A stretch of DNA of 9,732 bases from Verrucomicrobiales bacterium (GTDB lineage: Bacteria > Verrucomicrobiota > Verrucomicrobiia > Verrucomicrobiales > DEV007), in the NCBI GenBank assembly GCA_022424805.1, contig JAKMGR010000395.1, forward strand, positions 1-9,732. The letters run 5' to 3'. Each line of letters opens with the position of its first letter. Within the stretch, counting starts at the first letter, position 1. Under the pieces are notes generated by a model. The model did not search any database, was not told where the DNA came from, and saw only the letters and a program-made list of their open reading frames with translations. Of this stretch, positions 7,027-9,732 are shown in pieces. Both the position numbers and the translations under genes were made by a program.

Positions 7027-7914
7027 ATGCAGAAAGACGGCAGGGAAAGAGTGGGCGTGATCGGACTCGGAATTATTGGGAGCCGGGTAGCGGAGCGTCT
7101 TCGAGATACGGACCGGCACCTCTATGTCTGGAATCGGAGCCCCAAGTTGGTCCCGAATTTTCTCAGCTCTCCCGCAGAGGTGGCACGAATGGCAGATACG
7201 ATTCAGCTTTTTGTCACAGACGGCGAAGCGCTTCTGGACGTTATGGATGCCATGCAGGGGGAGCTTTCCAAGCGACATACGATTCTCTGCAGTTGCACCG
7301 CTGATCCGCAGGCGGTCGTTGATGCCTATCAATCTGCAAAAGATGCGGGTGCTTCTTTTCTTGATGCACCTTTTACGGGAAGTCGTGCCGCAGCGGAAAA
7401 AGGAGCGCTTACTTACTATATAGGAGGGGACACAGCTGCATTTGATCGTGCCCGCGGCTATCTGGAAGTGTCGGCTTGTGATTTTTATCACTGTGGTCGT
7501 GTCGGAGAGGCGAGCATTCTCAAGATCGCAACGAACATGATCTCGGGAACGTCGATGGAAATTCTAGCGGAAGCCTATGGCCTGGTCAGTGCCGCGGGGA
7601 TCGAGCCCGACAAGCTATCCGCAGCACTTGAATTGAATGCCTGTCGCTCTCCGCTGATTGAAACCAAGCTCGCATCCGTGATAGCGAGAGACTACGATGC
7701 CCACTTTTCTCTGAAGAATATGTTCAAGGACGCGCAATATGGTCTCGGTCTTGGAAAAAGCCTTGGTCTTGAGCTGCCCGCTCTTTCCACAGCAGCAAGC
7801 ATGATGTTCCGGACGATGCAGAAAGACAAAGAAAACGGGAATCTCGACTTCTGCATTCTCGCGAAGCGTTTCCAGGACAAAGCAGATTCCGAAGATGGAG
7901 GAAAAGCGAAATGA
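7027..7914 (+). CDS. NAD(P)-dependent beta-hydroxyacid dehydrogenase (HIBADH/GLYR type)
   Basis: This 295-aa oxidoreductase belongs to the 3-hydroxyisobutyrate dehydrogenase superfamily, whose members interconvert beta-hydroxyacids or small aldehydes (hydroxyisobutyrate, tartronate semialdehyde, glyoxylate, succinic semialdehyde). The N-terminal Rossmann motif VGVIGLGIIGSRV has its glycines at 13, 15 and 18. The following VWNRS puts Arg just after the second strand, which in this family often goes with NADPH preference. The substrate segment is DAPFTGSRAAAEKGAL. The catalytic Lys is K166 in ILKIATNM, with N170 four residues on. A late FSLKNMFKDAQYGL segment matches the family KD motif. I chose ATG 7027 because it places the glycine motif at the usual distance; a TTG at 7009 would add six residues. 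Neither has a Shine-Dalgarno. The end overlaps ygfZ by 4 nt (ATGA). The exact substrate cannot be told. Confidence 0.88.
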   Translation: MQKDGRERVGVIGLGIIGSRVAERLRDTDRHLYVWNRSPKLVPNFLSSPAEVARMADTIQLFVTDGEALLDVMDAMQGELSKRHTILCSCTADPQAVVDAYQSAKDAGASFLDAPFTGSRAAAEKGALTYYIGGDTAAFDRARGYLEVSACDFYHCGRVGEASILKIATNMISGTSMEILAEAYGLVSAAGIEPDKLSAALELNACRSPLIETKLASVIARDYDAHFSLKNMFKDAQYGLGLGKSLGLELPALSTAASMMFRTMQKDKENGNLDFCILAKRFQDKADSEDGGKAK

Positions 7915-8726
7915 ATGTGACCGAGGAAGAAATCAATCGCCGATGGGTCGATCTCTCCGACCGAGCTGTATTCCGCCTCACAGGTCCGGACAGTGTGCGT
8001 TATTTGAATGGTCAGGTCACCAACGATGTCACCAAGGTGGATGAAACAAATTCCCTTCCCGCCTGCCTCTGCAACGCGAAGGGGAAGGTGCAGGCGCTCG
8101 TCTGGATTTCGAAAGAAGGGAATTCTTTGCTCATTGATGGCGAGTTGTCGCAGCGCGATGAACTTTTCGCTCGGCTCGATCGGTACCTTATCGCAGATGA
8201 TTGCGAACTGAGTGACGAAACCGGAAAACTCAGGCTCATCCATCACTTCGATGGGGCCATCGGTGGCGCCCGCTCTCGCAGGCTGATCATTCCGGGATAT
8301 GACCGCTGGATTACAGTGGATAGTGGGGAGCTCAGTGAAGATTTAAGAATCCCAGGGGAAAAATGGGAAGAGCTGGAACTCCGTTCCCGAATTCCCAAGG
8401 CATCAAAAGAAATAACGGGGTCGGAGTTCCCCTCCGAGCTTGTAGTCAATGAGTGGGCCGTGGATTTCCAAAAAGGATGCTATCTCGGCCAGGAAGTCAT
8501 TTCCCGCATCAAGAGCGTTGGAAGGGTAAAAAGGCAGCTTTCTCTCATATTTGCCGATGCCTTTATTAGCCAAGAGGCAACTATGAGAAACGAGGAACTC
8601 GGAGAAGGAGTGGCGACAAGGGATTCAAAAGAAATTTCTGAAGGAAAAAACCTCTCGATGGGATGGTTTTCAAACCAGATAGCGGAAGGTCAACCCACTG
8701 TTTTTCAGCAGGTTAGATTGGATTGA
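7911..8726 (+). CDS. ygfZ: YgfZ/GcvT-family folate-binding protein
   Basis: YgfZ proteins resemble the glycine-cleavage T protein, bind tetrahydrofolate and support assembly or repair of certain Fe-S enzymes, including the tRNA-modifying MiaB. The 271-aa sequence shows the N-terminal GcvT-like start FRLTGPDSVRYLNGQVTNDV near residue 22 and the diagnostic YgfZ signature KGCYLGQE at 188-195 with the key Cys C190. It is shorter than E. coli YgfZ (about 326 aa), with a reduced C-terminal region, which is common outside the gammaproteobacteria. The ATG overlaps the dehydrogenase stop as ATGA. It has a good Shine-Dalgarno (GGAGG at 7897-7901), one of only two clear ones in the window. The overlap implies coupled translation with the dehydrogenase. 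Confidence 0.92.
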   Translation: MNVTEEEINRRWVDLSDRAVFRLTGPDSVRYLNGQVTNDVTKVDETNSLPACLCNAKGKVQALVWISKEGNSLLIDGELSQRDELFARLDRYLIADDCELSDETGKLRLIHHFDGAIGGARSRRLIIPGYDRWITVDSGELSEDLRIPGEKWEELELRSRIPKASKEITGSEFPSELVVNEWAVDFQKGCYLGQEVISRIKSVGRVKRQLSLIFADAFISQEATMRNEELGEGVATRDSKEISEGKNLSMGWFSNQIAEGQPTVFQQVRLD

Positions 8727-8772
8727 GAAATCCTAAGGCGCCAATATTGAACGAAGCCCAGACGATCTTATT

Positions 8773-8794
8773 AGAAAAAAATGCATTTTTTTCT
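8773..8794. repeat. Perfect 22-bp A/T palindrome
   Basis: Two 9-nt arms (AGAAAAAAA and its complement) flank TGCA, giving an exact 22-bp inverted repeat with A7 and T7 tracts. It lies 46 bp after the ygfZ stop. Possible roles are a weak U-tract terminator for ygfZ, although the stem has almost no G-C pairs, or a bent-DNA or protein-binding site at an upstream-promoter position for the outer-membrane gene. Confidence 0.7.
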
Positions 8795-8819
8795 GTTGCA
8801 TGATCAATTCAAGTAATAC
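8791..8819 (+). promoter_or_regulatory. Tentative promoter for the outer-membrane gene
   Basis: A TAATAC at 8814-8819 could serve as a -10 element, with TTCTGT at 8791-8796 as a poor -35 and a 17-bp spacer. This would put the transcription start near 8826, just before the first hairpin, and give a leader of about 136 nt. The match to a sigma-70 consensus is weak on both boxes. The call rests mainly on position between the palindrome and the hairpins. Confidence 0.22.
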
Positions 8820-8833
8820 ATGGTCCCAGAGAA

Positions 8834-8913
8834 TCGCCACTTGGCGAAGCTGGATCGAAAAAGTCCAGTTTCGTAGAATTCAAATGGCTTTTCGGATTCT
8901 ACATCCACGAAAA
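8834..8913 (+). ncRNA. Three-hairpin structured 5' leader with possible pseudoknot
   Basis: Hairpin 1 (8834-8847) pairs TCGCC with GGCGA around ACTT. Hairpin 2 (8848-8870) pairs AGCTGGA with TCCAGTT (one G-U) around a 9-nt loop that contains CGAAAA (8856-8861). Hairpin 3 pairs 8873-8881 with 8894-8902 (GTAGAATTC with GGATTCTAC, one G-U) around a 12-nt loop that contains CTTTTC. The TTTTCG at 8889-8894 is complementary both to CGAAAA in loop 2 (a kissing interaction) and to CGAAAA at 8908-8913, just 3' of hairpin 3 (an H-type pseudoknot). These pairings compete, so a switching RNA is possible. Base pairs were found by eye; no energy calculation was done and no known riboswitch class was recognised. 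Confidence 0.5.
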
Positions 8914-8916
8914 CAG

Positions 8917-8959
8917 GTTAATCAAACGACCACATCTCATACCAAGGGAGTTAATCAAA
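8917..8959 (+). repeat. 10-bp direct repeat GTTAATCAAA flanking the ribosome binding region
   Basis: GTTAATCAAA occurs exactly at 8917-8926 and again at 8950-8959, a period of 33 bp, about three helical turns. The second copy starts at the last base of the AAGGGAG Shine-Dalgarno and ends two bases before the ATG. It could be a pair of DNA operator half-sites on one helix face or an RNA-binding site controlling translation. Chance occurrence in A/T-rich DNA cannot be excluded. Confidence 0.5.
8944..8950 (+). promoter_or_regulatory. Shine-Dalgarno of the outer-membrane gene
   Basis: AAGGGAG lies 11 nt before the ATG at 8962, slightly farther than the usual 5-9 nt. It supports this start, which also begins a clear signal peptide (MKKAILVAI). 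Most genes in the window lack such a site. Confidence 0.6.
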
Positions 8960-8961
8960 TT

Positions 8962-9732
8962 ATGAAAAAAGCAATCCTAGTTGCAATTATCGGTGTATTC
9001 GCCATCAGCGCGAATGCAGGAGATTGGGGCAAAGCGCCGGTTCCGGCCAAAGCTCCAATCGAAGAATGCCTCGACATCGGCGGCGAAATCAGCTCAGGCT
9101 ACATGTCTGACTACATCTTCTACGGTGTTCGTTTCGCTCGTGACAGTGTCTGGACAGACGTGAACTACACGTTCGACAACTTCGTCATTCCCGTCAACAT
9201 CGGCGTATGGTATCTCAACGGTATCGACCCTGCTGATTACGACGAGCTTGACATCTACGCTTCTGTAGAGCTCGGTTCCTTCGGAGGATTCGATGCAAGC
9301 CTCGGATACGTTCACTACTTCTTCCCTGAGACAGGTGCTGACAGCAACGGTGAGATCGGACTCGACCTTAGCCGTTCACTCGGAATTGTTGATCTTGCCC
9401 TCGAGACGAACTATAACCTTCTTGCTGAAGGATGGTATCACCAGGTCGGGATCGAGAAGACTTTCGGTATTTCTGACAACGTGAGCCTCGTTGTTGGTGC
9501 TGGATTGGGCTACTCCGACAACTATTTCGCTGTTGCTAACAACAGCGGCTGGAACCATTACTACGTGAGCGCTGCTCTTCCTATCGAGCTCAACTGCCGT
9601 GCGACACTCACTCCTTACGTCGGATACAGCGGTGGTCCAGGCGGCTACATCGCAGATGGCTTCGCTGGCATCGAAAACGGCGACGACCAGTCTGACATCC
9701 TCCACGGTGGTGTCAGCCTCAGCGTTTCCTTC
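8962..9732 (+). CDS. Secreted outer-membrane beta-barrel protein (Gcw_chp/TorF-like porin candidate), stop just beyond window
   Basis: The frame runs 257 codons to the last base with no stop. The signal peptide is clear: MKK, a hydrophobic core ILVAIIGVFAI, and an AxA cleavage site SANA/G after residue 19. The mature part is rich in Gly, Tyr, Phe and Asp and shows alternating amphipathic strands, such as SGYMSDYIFYGVRF (45-58), IPVNIGVWYLNG and FDASLGYVHYFF, as in small barrels. The last residues are VSLSVSF; a terminal Phe is the classic recognition signal for the BAM machinery, so the gene almost certainly stops at the next codon. The SDYIFYGV opening resembles the Gcw_chp/TorF putative-porin families, but that assignment is tentative. 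Codon choice (TTC, TAC, AAC, GAC, CGT) is strongly biased compared with upstream genes, implying high expression. It follows its own long structured leader and is probably a separate transcription unit. Confidence 0.85.
   Translation, partial: MKKAILVAIIGVFAISANAGDWGKAPVPAKAPIEECLDIGGEISSGYMSDYIFYGVRFARDSVWTDVNYTFDNFVIPVNIGVWYLNGIDPADYDELDIYASVELGSFGGFDASLGYVHYFFPETGADSNGEIGLDLSRSLGIVDLALETNYNLLAEGWYHQVGIEKTFGISDNVSLVVGAGLGYSDNYFAVANNSGWNHYYVSAALPIELNCRATLTPYVGYSGGPGGYIADGFAGIENGDDQSDILHGGVSLSVSF

Larger units (their letters stand above)
8727..8961 (+). promoter_or_regulatory. Long non-coding leader/control region before the outer-membrane gene
   Basis: This 235-nt stretch has no credible reading frame and is the largest non-coding gap in the window. 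From left to right it holds a 22-bp A/T palindrome (8773-8794), a tentative promoter (8791-8819), three adjoining hairpins (8834-8902) with a possible pseudoknot reaching 8913, two copies of a 10-bp repeat (8917-8926 and 8950-8959), and a Shine-Dalgarno (AAGGGAG, 8944-8950) 11 nt before the ATG at 8962. The arrangement suggests an independently transcribed, structured 5' leader. I do not recognise it as any named riboswitch class. Confidence 0.6.

Noticed and set aside
8421..8437. Inverted repeat TCGGAG/CTCCGA inside ygfZ
   Set aside because: A 6-bp stem within a coding region is expected by chance at this base composition, and nothing nearby suggests regulation.

Overview
The window reads as chromosomal housekeeping DNA from a Gram-negative, outer-membrane-bearing bacterium. 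The best lineage guess is the Verrucomicrobiota/PVC group. This rests on a small membrane protein that fuses an N-terminal GYF-like domain to an RDD domain, a Lol-type lipoprotein permease with large acidic inserts, a standalone GH57 branching enzyme, and an outer-membrane beta-barrel of a kind I associate with that phylum. The assignment is from memory of such families, not from a search. No mobile elements, CRISPR arrays, tRNAs or rRNAs were seen.

Layout. Positions 62-4515 hold four tightly packed plus-strand genes: a LolC/LolE-family permease, a GYF-RDD membrane protein, a GH57 1,4-alpha-glucan branching enzyme and a small DEDDy-type exonuclease-like protein. The gaps between them are 20, 6 and 24 nt, so they are probably co-transcribed. 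A single minus-strand gene (4522-5352) follows and ends 6 bp from the exonuclease gene. It encodes a divergent UbiA-like membrane protein. Then four plus-strand genes run from 5425 to 8726: manC (GDP-mannose synthesis), ruvX/yqgF, a beta-hydroxyacid dehydrogenase of the 3-hydroxyisobutyrate dehydrogenase/GLYR type, and ygfZ. manC and ruvX are 3 nt apart, and the dehydrogenase and ygfZ overlap by an ATGA. The last gene, from 8962 to the window end, is a secreted beta-barrel outer-membrane protein whose final codon lies at or very near the window edge.

The most unusual stretch is the 235-nt non-coding region 8727-8961 before the outer-membrane gene. It contains a perfect 22-bp A/T palindrome, three back-to-back RNA hairpins with complementary loops and a possible H-type pseudoknot, and a 10-bp direct repeat spaced 33 bp apart, whose second copy abuts the ribosome binding site. 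This looks like a regulated leader and is the best candidate here for something undescribed.

The genes do not form one obvious pathway. They cover lipoprotein/envelope export (Lol permease, beta-barrel), polysaccharide metabolism (branching enzyme, GDP-mannose), nucleic-acid maintenance (RuvX, DEDDy protein) and small-molecule/Fe-S metabolism (dehydrogenase, YgfZ). Most start codons lack a recognisable Shine-Dalgarno sequence. The clear exceptions are ygfZ and the outer-membrane gene.
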